A stretch of DNA of 64,000 bases from Chitinolyticbacter albus (GTDB lineage Bacteria > Pseudomonadota > Gammaproteobacteria > Burkholderiales > Chitinibacteraceae). The position numbers were made by a program, and so were the translations under genes. The notes below the pieces were generated by a model. The model made no database searches. It was not told the origin of the DNA and worked only from the letters and a program-made list of their open reading frames with translations. Each line of letters starts with the position of its first letter. Within the stretch, counting starts at the first letter, position 1. The DNA is taken from NCBI RefSeq assembly GCF_024437655.1, contig NZ_JANBVF010000008.1, positions 1 through 64,000 on the forward strand. Reading direction: 5' to 3'. Positions 26,970 to 36,691 of the stretch are shown here, in pieces.

Positions 26970-27923
26970 TCAAGCAAACAGCTCTTCAGGCAGCACCACC
27001 GCGGTACCGAGCTTGCCCACGACGATGCCGGCGGCCCGGTTGGACCAATCCATCGCTTGCGGCAGATCGAGGCCGGCGGCCAGCATCAGCCCCAGCGTGC
27101 CGATCACGGTGTCGCCCGCACCCGAGACATCAAACACTTCGCGCGCCACGGTCGGGGTATGGACTACCCCGCCCCTGCGGAACAGCGTCATGCCCTCCTC
27201 GCTGCGCGTGACCAGCAGCGCCTCCAGATCGAGCGAGGCACGCAGCGATTGCGCCTTGGCGACAAGGTCGGGCTCGTCCCGCCACGCGCCCGCCACCTGG
27301 CGGAACTCACTGCGATTGGGCGTCAGCAGCGTGGCGCCACGGTAATGGCTGTAGTCTTCCCCCTTGGGGTCGACCAGCACCGGCTTGCCGGCGATTTTGG
27401 CAGCAGCAATCATCGCATCGACATGGCGCAGACCGCCTTTGCCGTAGTCCGAGACGATGACCACATCGACCTCGGCCAGCAGCCGGCGGTAGTCGTCGAG
27501 CTTGTCCGCCAGAGTCTCCTGGCTCGGCTGCTCCTCGAAATCGATGCGTAGCAGCTGCTGCTGACGCGCCAGCACCCGCAGTTTCACCGTGGTGGCGATA
27601 TGCGGATCGCGCCGCAGATGCGTAGTCACGCCCCCCTCGTGCAGCAGGCGCTGCAGCGTATCGGCAGGCTCGTCGTCGCCGACGACGGCCAGCAGCGTGG
27701 CCTGCCCACCCAGCGCGGCGATATTGCGCGCGACGTTGGCCGCCCCCCCGGCGCGTTCGTCCCGCTTGCGGATGCGCGCCACCGGTACCGGCGCCTCGGG
27801 CGAAATACGCTCGACATCACCGAACCAGTAGCGATCGAGCATCACGTCACCCACCACCAGCACCCGCGCGCCGGCAATGGCGGCCCGAAGCGCTGCGAGA
27901 TCAGTGGCGGCCAATGGCTTCAT
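26970..27923 (-). CDS. rfaE1: D-glycero-beta-D-manno-heptose-7-phosphate kinase
   Basis: Ribokinase-family sugar kinase that phosphorylates heptose 7-phosphate at C1 on the way to ADP-heptose for the LPS core. The signature [14 protein letters not shown] lies near residue 55 and the anion-hole/base motif [17 protein letters not shown] near residue 265. 317 residues correspond to the kinase half only; the adenylyltransferase half of HldE is absent, so hldC must lie elsewhere. The start overlaps the ugd end by 23 bases. Confidence 0.93.
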   Translation of the reverse strand: MKPLAATDLAALRAAIAGARVLVVGDVMLDRYWFGDVERISPEAPVPVARIRKRDERAGGAANVARNIAALGGQATLLAVVGDDEPADTLQRLLHEGGVTTHLRRDPHIATTVKLRVLARQQQLLRIDFEEQPSQETLADKLDDYRRLLAEVDVVIVSDYGKGGLRHVDAMIAAAKIAGKPVLVDPKGEDYSHYRGATLLTPNRSEFRQVAGAWRDEPDLVAKAQSLRASLDLEALLVTRSEEGMTLFRRGGVVHTPTVAREVFDVSGAGDTVIGTLGLMLAAGLDLPQAMDWSNRAAGIVVGKLGTAVVLPEELFA

Positions 27924-29220
27924 ATGCGATCCCTGCCCGTTTCACCATGTCCGGATCGAACAGGTTGCGTCCGTCAAACACCACCGGCTGCTTCAGCAAG
28001 GCGCTGACGCGCTCGAAATCGGGGTTTTGGAATTCCTTCCACTCAGTCACCAGCAGCAACGCATCCGCGCCCGCCAATGCGGCCATGGGGCTCTCGGCAT
28101 AGCCGATGCGATCGCCGACGATGCGTTGCGTTTCCTTCATCGCCACCGGATCAAACGCGACGATGCGCGCGCCGCGCTTGAGCAGCTCTTCGATGATGAC
28201 GAGGCTCGGCGCCTCGCGCATGTCGTCGGTCTTGGGCTTGAACGCGAGCCCCCACAGCGCGAAGGTATGGCCGGCCAGGTTTTCGCCAAAGCGCGCCACC
28301 ACCTTCTCGACCAGGCGTAGCTTCTGTGCGTCGTTGGCCGCTTCGACCGCGGTGAGCACCTTCAGATCCATGCCGTTTTCCGTGGCCGTGCGGCACAGCG
28401 CCTTCACATCCTTGGGAAAGCACGACCCGCCATAGCCGACCCCGGGGTAAAGGAAGCTGTAGCCGATGCGCGGATCGGACCCGATGCCGCGGCGCACGAG
28501 CTCAATGTCGGCGCCCAGCACCTCGGCGAGATTGGCCAGCTCGTTCATGAACGAGATGCGGGTGGCCAGCATGGCGTTTGCCGCGTACTTGGTCAGCTCG
28601 GCAGAGCGCACGTCCATCACCTGGGTGCGGTCGTGATTGCGCTGGAACGGCTGATACAGGCTGCGCATCAGCTGGATGGCACGCTCGTCGTCGGCACCGA
28701 CCACGATGCGGTCAGGCTTCATGAAATCCTCGACCGCGGCGCCTTCCTTCAGGAACTCGGGATTGGAGACCACGCTGAAGGGCAACTCGATGCCGCGTGC
28801 AGCGAGCGCCTCGGCAATGGTGGCCTTGACCTTGTCCGCGGTGCCAACCGGCACGGTCGACTTGTCGACCACCACCTTGTAGTCCTTCATGTGCTGCGCA
28901 ATATTGCGCGCCGCAGCCAGCACGTACTGCAGATCCGCTGAGCCGTCTTCGTCCGGCGGCGTACCCACGGCGATGAATTGCACCGTGCCATGCGCCACCG
29001 ATTCAGCGATGTTGGTGGTGAAGCGCAAGCGGCCTGCGGCGGCATTGCGCTTGACGATGTCTTCCAGTCCCGGCTCGTAGATCGGGATCTCGCCGCGCTG
29101 CAGCATCTCGATTTTGCACGGATCGACATCGAGACACAGCACATCGTTGCCATGTTCGGACAGGCAGGCGCCGGTCACCAGACCGACGTAACCACTACCA
29201 ATGACGGTGATTTTCATCAT
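27901..29220 (-). CDS. ugd: UDP-glucose 6-dehydrogenase
   Basis: NAD-dependent four-electron oxidation of UDP-glucose to UDP-glucuronate, a precursor for surface polysaccharides. The N-terminal Rossmann motif is [13 protein letters not shown]. The catalytic Cys lies in [14 protein letters not shown] (about residue 261). The C-terminal UDP-binding domain follows. 439 residues is usual. The protein begins MMK; either Met may be used. It overlaps the pyrF stop by 4 bases upstream and rfaE1 downstream, giving a tightly packed surface-sugar unit. Confidence 0.95.
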   Translation of the reverse strand: MMKITVIGSGYVGLVTGACLSEHGNDVLCLDVDPCKIEMLQRGEIPIYEPGLEDIVKRNAAAGRLRFTTNIAESVAHGTVQFIAVGTPPDEDGSADLQYVLAAARNIAQHMKDYKVVVDKSTVPVGTADKVKATIAEALAARGIELPFSVVSNPEFLKEGAAVEDFMKPDRIVVGADDERAIQLMRSLYQPFQRNHDRTQVMDVRSAELTKYAANAMLATRISFMNELANLAEVLGADIELVRRGIGSDPRIGYSFLYPGVGYGGSCFPKDVKALCRTATENGMDLKVLTAVEAANDAQKLRLVEKVVARFGENLAGHTFALWGLAFKPKTDDMREAPSLVIIEELLKRGARIVAFDPVAMKETQRIVGDRIGYAESPMAALAGADALLLVTEWKEFQNPDFERVSALLKQPVVFDGRNLFDPDMVKRAGIAYEAIGRH

Positions 29221-29918
29221 GCACCTGCAATTTGCTGGTTGATCTGAATAAGCGCCGCGACCGGGTCCGCGCTCTGGGTAATCGGCCGGCCGATCACGAG
29301 GTAATCGCTCCCTGCCGCCACGGCCGCTTGCGGCGTCATCACGCGTTGCTGGTCGTCGAGGCTGGCATCCAACGGGCGAATGCCCGGGGTGACCAATTTG
29401 AAATCACGCCCGCACACGGCCTTGAGCATGGCCGACTCCTGCGCCGAGCACACCACGCCATCGAGCCCGCAATCGCGGGTCAGCCGCGCCAGGCGCTCGA
29501 CCTGGACTGCGGGTTCCGGCAAGCCCAGCTCGGCCAATTGCTGGGCATCCATGCTGGTCAGCACCGTGACGGCGATCAGGAGTGGTCGCTGCGGCAAGGT
29601 CTCCAACGCTTCGCGCGTGGTTTCCAGCATCTTGCGCCCACCCGAGGCATGGACATTGACCATCCAGACGCCGAGGCCGGCCGCGACCTTGCAGGCCTGC
29701 GCCACCGTGTTCGGGATGTCATGGAATTTCAGATCGAGGAACACATCGAAGCCACGCCCCACCAGCTGCTCGACGAGGCGCGGCCCTTCGGCAGTGAAGA
29801 GTTCCTTGCCGACCTTGAGCCGGCACAGGTCGGGGCTGATGCGATCGGCAAAGGTCAGCGCACCGGCTGCGTTGGGGTAATCGAGCGCGACGAGGACGCG
29901 CGGATCAGGTTTGGTCAT
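29217..29918 (-). CDS. pyrF: Orotidine 5'-phosphate decarboxylase
   Basis: Last step of UMP synthesis. The catalytic Lys/Asp array is in [16 protein letters not shown] (about residues 57-72), with PGIRPL and GRPITQ as phosphate-binding elements. 233 residues from the ATG at 29918, which begins 14 bases after the lapB stop. A longer reading to 29960 would run into lapB and lacks family similarity. The lapB-pyrF adjacency is conserved in proteobacteria. Confidence 0.95.
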   Translation of the reverse strand: MTKPDPRVLVALDYPNAAGALTFADRISPDLCRLKVGKELFTAEGPRLVEQLVGRGFDVFLDLKFHDIPNTVAQACKVAAGLGVWMVNVHASGGRKMLETTREALETLPQRPLLIAVTVLTSMDAQQLAELGLPEPAVQVERLARLTRDCGLDGVVCSAQESAMLKAVCGRDFKLVTPGIRPLDASLDDQQRVMTPQAAVAAGSDYLVIGRPITQSADPVAALIQINQQIAGA

Positions 29919-29931
29919 TTGAGGCCCAGGT

Positions 29932-31107
29932 TCAGGCAGCGCTGCGGCTCTTGCGGCCACGCACCGGAGGATAGGTTTCCCACTCGGAACAAGCCGGGCA
30001 ATGCCAGAAATACTGGCGTGCCTTGAAACCGCAATGGCTGCAATAGTACATCGTGTGTTCGCGGGTCGCTTCGGTCAGCAGCTTGCCGATGATCTCCAGC
30101 TCGAATTTCTGGTCGTCCGGTGCCACCAACAAGTGCGCTTCGAGCACCTTGCGCAGGCTGGGCATGGTGGGATGTGCCTTCAGGCGCTCGCGGACGAACT
30201 CATACGCGGCCTCGAGCCCCTGCTGCGCCATCAGGCGCTCGTAGGCGATGTCGAGGACATCGAGCTCGGGGTATTGCTGCAGCATGCGCAGCAGGAAGGT
30301 GGTGCCCTCCGTGGCACGCGCCGTGGCGTCGTAGGCCGCCAGAAGCTTGCGCGCGACGAGCGCCAGCACCAGCGGATCCTGCACTTCGATCGCCAGCCAT
30401 TCCTCTATCGCGGCATCGATATCGCCGCGCGCCTGCGCCAGCTCGCCAAGCAGCAAGCGCGCGCGCGCGCACTGGCGGTTCTCGGCGAGGGCGGCATGCA
30501 GGTGTTCTGCGGCCAGGACCGGGTTGGAGCGGGCAAACGCCTGCTCGGCCAGCTCGCAATGGAACTGCGCGATTTCGTGCTGGTAACTATGGCTTTCGTC
30601 GCGCATGCGCTGCGCGATCTCGATGGCCTTCTGCCAATCCTTTTCCTGCTGATAGACCGCCAGCAATTCGCTGCGTGCCTGGCGGGCGTAATCGGTGTGT
30701 TGCAACTCGATCAGGATGTCTTCGGCGCGGTCGAACAAACCGGCCTTGAGGAAATCGCGCGCCAGCTCGAATTGTGCCTGCTGGCGCTGGGTATCATTGA
30801 GCTCGCGCCGATCCAAGAGCTTCTGGTGCATGCGAATCGCGCGCTCCAGCTCGCCGCGGCGACGGAACAGATGGCCCAGCGTGAACTGCAGATCCACCGT
30901 TTCGACGTGATGGCGCGCGATGTCGACATAGACGTCGACCGCCTCGTTGGTCCGGCCATTGAGCAGGTAGTTGAGGCCCTTGAAATACTGGGCCGGCAAG
31001 GAGCGGGTTTCCGCCAGCACGTGCTTGATATCGACGCGCGCAGCCAACCAGCCGGCGCCGAAAAAAACGGGTAGCGCGATCAACCACCAATACGGAAAAT
31101 CGGACAT
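29932..31107 (-). CDS. lapB: LPS assembly protein B (TPR-rubredoxin)
   Basis: Inner-membrane-anchored adaptor that regulates LpxC proteolysis by FtsH and so LPS synthesis. An N-terminal helix ([20 protein letters not shown]) is followed by tandem TPR repeats and ends in a rubredoxin-type zinc knuckle ([20 protein letters not shown]). 391 residues matches E. coli LapB. It forms the lapA-lapB-pyrF order. A (GC)7 run in the coding sequence at 30457-30470 is codon-driven. Confidence 0.95.
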   Translation of the reverse strand: MSDFPYWWLIALPVFFGAGWLAARVDIKHVLAETRSLPAQYFKGLNYLLNGRTNEAVDVYVDIARHHVETVDLQFTLGHLFRRRGELERAIRMHQKLLDRRELNDTQRQQAQFELARDFLKAGLFDRAEDILIELQHTDYARQARSELLAVYQQEKDWQKAIEIAQRMRDESHSYQHEIAQFHCELAEQAFARSNPVLAAEHLHAALAENRQCARARLLLGELAQARGDIDAAIEEWLAIEVQDPLVLALVARKLLAAYDATARATEGTTFLLRMLQQYPELDVLDIAYERLMAQQGLEAAYEFVRERLKAHPTMPSLRKVLEAHLLVAPDDQKFELEIIGKLLTEATREHTMYYCSHCGFKARQYFWHCPACSEWETYPPVRGRKSRSAA

Positions 31108-31128
31108 GGGAGGCTCGGTAAAACGGGA

Positions 31129-31434
31129 TTACACCGCGTCACGCGGCTGTTCCAGCAAGGGATCCGGGGCGGAGGGATGCGCGGGCGCGCTGCGTGCGCG
31201 CAATTCCTTGCGCAGGCTGACCAGCTCTCGCCGCTGCTTGACCACCTGCCCCAACGCGGCCAGCAGTCCGAGCGCCGCACCGGCGACGAAGAACACCAAC
31301 AACACCAGCGCAAGTGGCGCCTGCCAGGCATAACCCAGGAAGAACTTCAGCGTGACGGGCTCAGCGTTATGCATGGCAAAGCCGAACAGCAGCACGAACA
31401 GCAGGAGCTTGATCAGCCAGAGCAGATAGCGCAT
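31129..31434 (-). CDS. lapA: LPS assembly protein A (LapA) domain protein
   Basis: Small inner-membrane protein of 101 residues with two helices (LLWLIKLLLFVLLFGFAM and PLALVLLVFFVAGAALGLLAAL) joined by the typical NAEPVTLKFFLG turn, followed by a basic coiled-coil segment (KQRRELVSLRKELRA). The start is placed at the ATG giving MRYLLWLIK, matching the family N-terminus; an upstream extension to 31548 overlaps the ihfB terminator. Gene order ihfB-lapA-lapB is conserved. Confidence 0.85.
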   Translation of the reverse strand: MRYLLWLIKLLLFVLLFGFAMHNAEPVTLKFFLGYAWQAPLALVLLVFFVAGAALGLLAALGQVVKQRRELVSLRKELRARSAPAHPSAPDPLLEQPRDAV

Positions 31435-31540
31435 GGGCATCTCGCGGGTCGAAAGTGCCGTCATTGTAGCCGATTCGTCAGAAAGCGGCCCAGCGGGGAA
31501 TATCACCACCCCGCGGCGGCGGAAACTGCAGGCAAGAAAG

Positions 31541-31564
31541 AACGGCACGCTTGCGCGTGCCGTT
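31541..31564 (-). terminator. Rho-independent terminator after ihfB
   Basis: Ten-bp perfect stem (AACGGCACGC 31541-31550, GCGTGCCGTT 31555-31564) with a 4-base loop, followed on the minus strand by CTTTCTT. It starts 24 bases past the ihfB stop, so lapA-lapB-pyrF likely has its own promoter or depends on read-through. Confidence 0.8.
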
Positions 31565-31587
31565 TTCGTGTTCCCCGGCGAGCCGGT

Positions 31588-31872
31588 TTACTCGAGCTCG
31601 TCAACGCGCTCGCGTAGTTCCTTGCCAGCCTTGAAATGAGGCACAAACTTTTCCGGAACCTCGACCTTGCTGCCGGATTTCGGATTGCGCCCCGTTCTCG
31701 GGGGACGGTAGTTCAGGTCGAAGCTGCCGAAGCCGCGAATCTCGATGCGACGACCTTGAGCCAGGCTCTTGCCCATCGCATCGAGTATGGTCTTGACGGC
31801 CAACTCTGCATCTTTCGCCACCAACTGCGGGTAACGGGTGGTGAGCCTTGCAATGAGTTCGGACTTGGTCAC
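31588..31872 (-). CDS. ihfB: Integration host factor beta subunit
   Basis: DNA-bending nucleoid protein, forming a heterodimer with IhfA. 94 residues. [10 protein letters not shown] at the start, [26 protein letters not shown] (split here for length) covering the DNA-intercalating beta arm with its Pro, and the C-terminal [13 protein letters not shown] helix are canonical. It lies 12 bases downstream of rpsA, as in E. coli. Confidence 0.96.
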   Translation of the reverse strand: MTKSELIARLTTRYPQLVAKDAELAVKTILDAMGKSLAQGRRIEIRGFGSFDLNYRPPRTGRNPKSGSKVEVPEKFVPHFKAGKELRERVDELE

Positions 31873-31884
31873 GACCCTGGGCCC

Positions 31885-33585
31885 TTATTCGTTCGAACCG
31901 GACAGCTTGGCCTTCAGCAGGGCACCGAGGTTGGTGGTGCCGGCGCTGGCGTCAGACGAGAGCTGGCTGATGGCAGCCTTTTCGTCGCCCATGTCCTTGG
32001 CCTTGATCGACAGGTTGATCGAACGGGTCTTGCGATCGACGTTGATGATCATCGCTTCAACTTCGTCGCCTTCCTTCAGCACGCTACGGATGTCTTCGAC
32101 GCGGTCACGCGAGACTTCGGTCGAACGCAGGTAGCCTTCAACGTCTTCGCTCAGCGCGATCACGGCACCCTTGGCATCCAGGGACTTGACGGTACCCTTG
32201 ACGATGGCGCCCTTGTCGCTACTCGACACGTAGTTGTTGAACGGATCACCTTCGAGCTGCTTGATGCCGAGGCTGATGCGTTCCTTCTCGGTGTCGATCG
32301 ACAGCACCACGGCCTCGACTTCGTCACCCTTCTTGAAGTTGCGCACGGCTTCTTCGCCGGTCACGTGCCACGACAGGTCGGACAGGTGAACCAGGCCGTC
32401 GATGCCACCCGGCAGGCCGACGAATACGCCGAAGTCGGTGATCGACTTGATCGCGCCCTTGAGCTTGTCGCCCTTCTTGTAGTTGGCTTCGAACTCGTCC
32501 CACGGATTGGCGACGCACTGCTTCATGCCCAGGCTGATACGACGCTTTTCTTCGTCGATGTCGAGGATCATCACTTCGACTTCGTCGCCCAGCGACACCA
32601 CCTTGGACGGATGGACGTTCTTGTTGGTCCAGTCCATTTCCGACACGTGCACCAGGCCTTCGATGCCTTGTTCGATCTCGACGAAGGCGCCGTAGTCGGT
32701 CAGGTTGGTGACCTTGCCGAACAGACGGGTGCCTTGCGGGTAGCGGCGCGACAGGCCCACCCACGGATCTTCGCCCAGCTGCTTCAGACCCAGCGAGACG
32801 CGGTTCTTTTCTTGATCGAACTTGAGGACCTTGGCTTCGACTTCATCGCCCACGGCGAGCACTTCGCTCGGGTGCTTGACGCGGCGCCATGCCAGATCGG
32901 TGATGTGCAGCAGGCCATCGATGCCGCCGAGGTCAACGAACGCACCGTAGTCGGTGATGTTCTTGACGATACCCTTGACCACCACGCCTTCGCGCAGGGT
33001 TTCAAGCAGCTTCTGACGCTCTTCGCCCAGGCTCTCTTCGAGCACGGCACGACGCGACACAACGACGTTGTTGCGCTTGCGATCGAGCTTGATGACCTTG
33101 AATTCGACTTGCTTGCCTTCGAACGGCGTGGTGTCCTTGACCGGACGGGTGTCGACCAGCGAACCCGGCAGGAAGGCGCGCAGACCATTGACCATCACGG
33201 TCAGGCCGCCCTTGACCTTGCCCGAGATCACGCCGGACATGATGGCGCCCTTCTCGAGGGCGTCTTCCAGCTCGATCCACGACGCGAGGCGCTTGGCCTT
33301 CTCGCGCGAGAGCTTGGTTTCGCCGTAGCCGTTTTCCAGGCTATCGATCGCCACCGGAACGAAATCGCCAACCTTGACTTCAACTTCGCCACGGTCGTTC
33401 TTGAATTCGTCGATGGAGATCAGGGATTCAGACTTCAGGCCGGCGTTGACGGTCACGAAATTGTGGTCAACGGCTACCACCTCAGCGGTAATCACCTCAC
33501 CAGAACGCATTTCCTGGTTCTTGAGGCTTTCCTCGAACAGGGCGGCAAAGCTCTCCATGGAGCCGGACAGAGTAGCAGTAGTCAT
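31885..33585 (-). CDS. rpsA: 30S ribosomal protein S1
   Basis: mRNA-binding ribosomal protein needed for translation initiation on structured or weakly Shine-Dalgarno-led mRNAs. It contains six S1 RNA-binding repeats across 566 residues; repeats 3-6 show the recurring [18 protein letters not shown]-type block. The start is the ATG at 33585 ([13 protein letters not shown]); an in-frame TTG five codons upstream is less likely. No strong Shine-Dalgarno sequence precedes the ATG, a feature also known for E. coli rpsA, where S1 represses its own translation. Confidence 0.96.
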   Translation of the reverse strand: MTTATLSGSMESFAALFEESLKNQEMRSGEVITAEVVAVDHNFVTVNAGLKSESLISIDEFKNDRGEVEVKVGDFVPVAIDSLENGYGETKLSREKAKRLASWIELEDALEKGAIMSGVISGKVKGGLTVMVNGLRAFLPGSLVDTRPVKDTTPFEGKQVEFKVIKLDRKRNNVVVSRRAVLEESLGEERQKLLETLREGVVVKGIVKNITDYGAFVDLGGIDGLLHITDLAWRRVKHPSEVLAVGDEVEAKVLKFDQEKNRVSLGLKQLGEDPWVGLSRRYPQGTRLFGKVTNLTDYGAFVEIEQGIEGLVHVSEMDWTNKNVHPSKVVSLGDEVEVMILDIDEEKRRISLGMKQCVANPWDEFEANYKKGDKLKGAIKSITDFGVFVGLPGGIDGLVHLSDLSWHVTGEEAVRNFKKGDEVEAVVLSIDTEKERISLGIKQLEGDPFNNYVSSSDKGAIVKGTVKSLDAKGAVIALSEDVEGYLRSTEVSRDRVEDIRSVLKEGDEVEAMIINVDRKTRSINLSIKAKDMGDEKAAISQLSSDASAGTTNLGALLKAKLSGSNE

Positions 33586-33602
33586 TAAGGAAGATTCCAA
33601 AC

Positions 33603-33725
33603 ACTCCCAGAAAGGGGAGCAGGGTTAGTTGCACTTCGCCGACGCCACCTTGCGTAACGTCGACACGACATACCCGCGTACTACGGGTAACTGAAGATTC
33701 TAAATATTTATTTTTTTTCGATCAA
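33603..33725 (-). promoter_or_regulatory. rpsA promoter and structured leader
   Basis: On the minus strand TTGATC (33725-33720) and TAGAAT (33702-33697) form a good promoter with a 17-base, very A/T-rich spacer. The leader of roughly 105 bases contains two small hairpins: TACCCG/CGGGTA (33671-33676 with 33684-33689) and CTCCC/GGGAG (33603-33607 with 33614-33618). The second holds the only GGGAG upstream of the start codon in a stem, about 18 bases from the ATG. This fits a structured, weak-SD leader for S1 autoregulation; the regulatory role is inferred. Confidence 0.55.
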
Positions 33726-33777
33726 GTGCTTAGCGTGATTTTTGCAGGGTGACCCGCACAGCCGGCAGGCGCGCGCC

Positions 33778-34443
33778 TCAGGCCTGTGCCTTGACGCGCC
33801 ACCATGCCAGCACCTGATCGACTGCCTCTGCAATGCCGAGCCCGTCGGTATCAAGCAGCAACGCATCGGCCTGCTGCGCCAGCGGCGATACGCTGCGGGC
33901 GCGGTCCCGCGCGTCACGGGTCTCCAGATCGGCGGTAATCGCCGCCAGATCCGCCGCTTCGCCCCGACCGATCAGTTGCTGGTAACGGCGCGCGGCGCGC
34001 ACCGCTGCGCTGGCGGTCAGGAACACCTTGAGGGGGGCCTCCGGAAACACCACGGACCCCATGTCACGGCCGTCGGCCACCAGCCCCGGCATACGGGCGT
34101 AGCCGCGCTGGCGTTGCAACAACGCGGCCCGCACCGCAGGCAGCGCCGCCACGCGCGATGCGCCCACGCCGATATCCTCGCTGCGGATCGCCGAGCTGAC
34201 ATCGGCGCCATCGAGCACGATGGTCTCGCCATCGAAACGCGCATCAAGCGCGGCCGCGACGCCAGCGACCGCCACTTCGTCATCCCAGGACAGGCCACGG
34301 CGGCCGGCAGCGAGCGCGGTCAGGCGATAGAGTGCGCCCGAATCGAGGTAATGAAAGCCGAGCGCCTCGGCGACGCCGTGCGCCACCGTGCCTTTGCCCG
34401 AGGCGGAAGGACCGTCGATGGCGATGACCGGAACCAGATTCAT
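33778..34443 (-). CDS. cmk: Cytidylate kinase
   Basis: Phosphorylates CMP/dCMP with ATP. P-loop GPSASGKGTVA near residue 10, DGRDMGSVVFPEAPLKVFLTA for the NMP site and lid region. 221 residues from the ATG at 34443; an upstream in-frame ATG at 34461 lies against the U-run of the preceding terminator. The cmk-rpsA-ihfB order is conserved in proteobacteria. Confidence 0.95.
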   Translation of the reverse strand: MNLVPVIAIDGPSASGKGTVAHGVAEALGFHYLDSGALYRLTALAAGRRGLSWDDEVAVAGVAAALDARFDGETIVLDGADVSSAIRSEDIGVGASRVAALPAVRAALLQRQRGYARMPGLVADGRDMGSVVFPEAPLKVFLTASAAVRAARRYQQLIGRGEAADLAAITADLETRDARDRARSVSPLAQQADALLLDTDGLGIAEAVDQVLAWWRVKAQA

Positions 34444-34461
34444 GGCAAACCCTTGCTGCAA

Positions 34462-34494
34462 AAAAAGAAAACCGGCAGGTCTGCACCTGCCGGT
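34462..34494 (-). terminator. Rho-independent terminator after the aldo/keto reductase gene
   Basis: Ten-bp perfect stem (ACCGGCAGGT 34471-34480, ACCTGCCGGT 34485-34494) with a CTGC loop, followed on the minus strand by TTTCTTTTTTT. It lies 61 bases past the reductase stop and ends only 19 bases before cmk, so cmk must be transcribed by read-through or from an embedded promoter. Confidence 0.85.
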
Positions 34495-34554
34495 GTTTCG
34501 CCATTGTAACGCCGTCGCCGCAAACCCGGAACCGGGTGACGGCGACGTGTGACA

Positions 34555-35544
34555 TCAACGCCGGGCGAGGATGGCCTCGATGCGCGCAAGCTCGTCGGCG
34601 GCAAAGTCGAGCCTGGCCACCGCGCCCAGGTTCTCGGTGATCTGCTCGACGCGGCTCGCGCCGATGATCACCGAGGTTACCGTGCGCAAGGCCCACGCCA
34701 GCACCATCTGCGCCAGGCTCTGGCCGCGTGCGGCGGCGATCTCGTTCAGCGCCCTCACCTGCGCCAAGCGCGCGTCGACGTTGTCGGTGGTCAAAAAGGG
34801 ATTGTCGCTTGCGGCTGCGCGCGAATCGGCGGGAATGCCATCCAGGTAACGGCTGGTGAGCAGACCCTGCGCCAGCGGGCAGAACGCGATCGAACCTATG
34901 CCTTCCTCCTGCAGCACGTCAGTGAGCCCGCCCTCGATCCAGCGATCGAACATCGAGTACGACGGCTGGTGGATCAGGCACGGCGTGCCGAGCTCCTTGA
35001 GGATGCGTGCGGCCTCGCGCGTCTGCTCGGCCGGGTACGACGAGATGCCGACATACAGCGCCTTGCCCTGGCGCACCACCGCGTCCAACGCACCCATGGT
35101 TTCCTCCAGCGGCGTAGCCGGATCGGGGCGGTGGTGGTAGTAGATGTCAACGTACTCAACGCCCAACCGCTTCAGGCTTTGGTCCAGGCTCGCCACCAGG
35201 TATTTGCGGCTGCCCCAGTCGCCGTAGGGGCCGGGCCACATCTGCCAGCCGGCCTTGGTCGAGATCAGGATTTCATCGCGATAGGCCTTGAGATCGCTGG
35301 CCAGCACCCGGCCGAACGTCTCTTCGGCCGATCCCGGTGGTGGCCCGTAGTTATTGGCCAGATCGAAGTGGGTGATGCCGGCATCGAACGCTGCCAGCAC
35401 CATGGCACGACTGGTGGCATGCGACTTGTTGTCGCCAAAGTTGTGCCACATGCCGAGCGAGATCGCCGGCAGCATCAGGCCGCTGCTGCCGCAACGGCGA
35501 TAGGCCATGCCGTCGTAGCGTTGGGGTTGGGCGAGGTAAGGCAT
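34555..35544 (-). CDS. yghZ: Aldo/keto reductase (YghZ-like, L-glyceraldehyde 3-phosphate reductase type)
   Basis: NADPH-dependent reductase of the AKR superfamily, 329 residues. Asp/Tyr of the catalytic tetrad are in THFDLANNYGPPPG, Lys in ILISTKAGWQMWPGPYG, and His in DIYYHHRPDP. The PYGDWGSRKYL block is characteristic of the YghZ/AKR14 branch, known to reduce L-glyceraldehyde 3-phosphate and methylglyoxal. The ATG overlaps the tyrA stop by one base (TGATG). It sits where many betaproteobacteria have aroA between tyrA and cmk. A longer frame reaching 35724 has no family-like N-terminus. Confidence 0.88.
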   Translation of the reverse strand: MPYLAQPQRYDGMAYRRCGSSGLMLPAISLGMWHNFGDNKSHATSRAMVLAAFDAGITHFDLANNYGPPPGSAEETFGRVLASDLKAYRDEILISTKAGWQMWPGPYGDWGSRKYLVASLDQSLKRLGVEYVDIYYHHRPDPATPLEETMGALDAVVRQGKALYVGISSYPAEQTREAARILKELGTPCLIHQPSYSMFDRWIEGGLTDVLQEEGIGSIAFCPLAQGLLTSRYLDGIPADSRAAASDNPFLTTDNVDARLAQVRALNEIAAARGQSLAQMVLAWALRTVTSVIIGASRVEQITENLGAVARLDFAADELARIEAILARR

Positions 35545-36422
35545 CAAGGCTCCTTGCGACGCGCGTCCCAGGCCACCCGGGCCTGACTGGCACGCTCGAT
35601 GTATTCGGTCAGTTGGCCGGTATCGCCGGCTTCGATCAAGGCCACCAACTCCTGCATGCGGCTGATGTTGCCGCGCAAATCCGCCACGACCGCTTCGCGA
35701 TTGGCCAAGGCGATATCGCGCCACATCGCCGGATGCGAACCGGCGATCCGCGAGAAATCGCGAAAACCCGTTGCGGCAAATTCGAGGCAGGCGTCGATAT
35801 TAGGCCGATCGAGCAAGGCATTCATATAGGCAAACGCCACCAGATGTGGCACATGGCTAACGGCGGCAAAAATCGAATCGTGTTCGGCGGCATCCATGTG
35901 GAAGACCTCGGCGCCACAGGCCTGCCAGAGCGCGGTGAGTTGGGCGATCGCCTCCGGTGCCGACTCCTGCAGCGGGGTCAGTACCACGCGCCGCCCTTCG
36001 AACAAGCCATAGCGCGCTGCCGCCGCGCCGGAAAGATCGGAGCCGGCGATCGGATGGCCGGGCACGCATGCCTTTAGATGCCCGGGCAAATGTCGGTGAA
36101 ACAGCGCGACGACATCCTGCTTGGTCGATCCACCATCGGTGACGATGCAATGGGGTGCGAGCCGGGGCGCAATGGTCTGCATCAACGCCCCCATCTGGCC
36201 AACGGGAGTCGCCAGCAGGATCAGATCGGCGCCGGCAGCCGCGGCTGCGGCATCGTGGCTGGCCGCGTCGATCACGCCAAGCTCAAGCGCGCGTTCCAGA
36301 TTGCGGGGATCACGGCCCACGCCGACCACCTGGTCGACCATGCCTGCACGCTTGAGTGCCAGCGCGAAGGATCCACCGATCAGCCCGGTGCCCAGCAGCA
36401 CCAGTTTGCCTATCTTGGCCAT
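35544..36422 (-). CDS. tyrA: Prephenate dehydrogenase
   Basis: NAD(P)-dependent oxidative decarboxylation of prephenate (or arogenate dehydrogenation) in tyrosine synthesis, 292 residues. The N-terminal Rossmann motif is LLGTGLIGGSFALAL. The substrate/catalytic His region is PGHPIAGSDLSGA, and a helical dimer domain (HLVAFAYMNAL...) follows. No ACT or chorismate-mutase domain is fused. Tyrosine made here is a plausible precursor of the aryl head group of the polyene cluster, though no direct link is encoded. Confidence 0.93.
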   Translation of the reverse strand: MAKIGKLVLLGTGLIGGSFALALKRAGMVDQVVGVGRDPRNLERALELGVIDAASHDAAAAAAGADLILLATPVGQMGALMQTIAPRLAPHCIVTDGGSTKQDVVALFHRHLPGHLKACVPGHPIAGSDLSGAAAARYGLFEGRRVVLTPLQESAPEAIAQLTALWQACGAEVFHMDAAEHDSIFAAVSHVPHLVAFAYMNALLDRPNIDACLEFAATGFRDFSRIAGSHPAMWRDIALANREAVVADLRGNISRMQELVALIEAGDTGQLTEYIERASQARVAWDARRKEP

Positions 36423-36691
36423 GAATTTTTTTCGTCGAACTTATCCAGTCGCATGGTACGCGATCCGCTCAGGGCAGGCATCTTCCTGCAAAGCAGGCGC
36501 GAGCGTTGACGCACTTTGACCGGCATTCAACGCCGGTTGGGTGCATCGGCGCGTCGCCGCCGCGCTACACACACCCACGCTGCCCGTGCTCTTTAACCCT
36601 CTGCTGCGTAGGGGCGACACCTGCCGCTCAGACCCGTCGAATCACGCCCCCCGACAGGCGCTCCATCTTGCCGACACCGCTTTAGAGCGGC
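36423..36691. other. Intergenic region between tyrA and the META-domain gene
   Basis: A 269-base gap. The only structure seen is a short inverted repeat ACCGGC/GCCGGT (36519-36524, 36532-36537) without a U-run, perhaps a weak terminator for the META gene. A poly-A tract (minus strand) directly precedes the tyrA ATG. No RNA gene or convincing small frame recognised. Confidence 0.4.

Noticed and set aside
30457-30470. (GC)7 dinucleotide repeat as a phase-variation tract
   Set aside because: It lies inside lapB, an essential-type gene, encodes Ala/Arg codons in a high-GC context, and is too short to argue for phase variation.
31636-33588. 650-codon plus-strand frame opposite rpsA
   Set aside because: Periodic pattern mirrors the S1 repeats of rpsA; not a gene.
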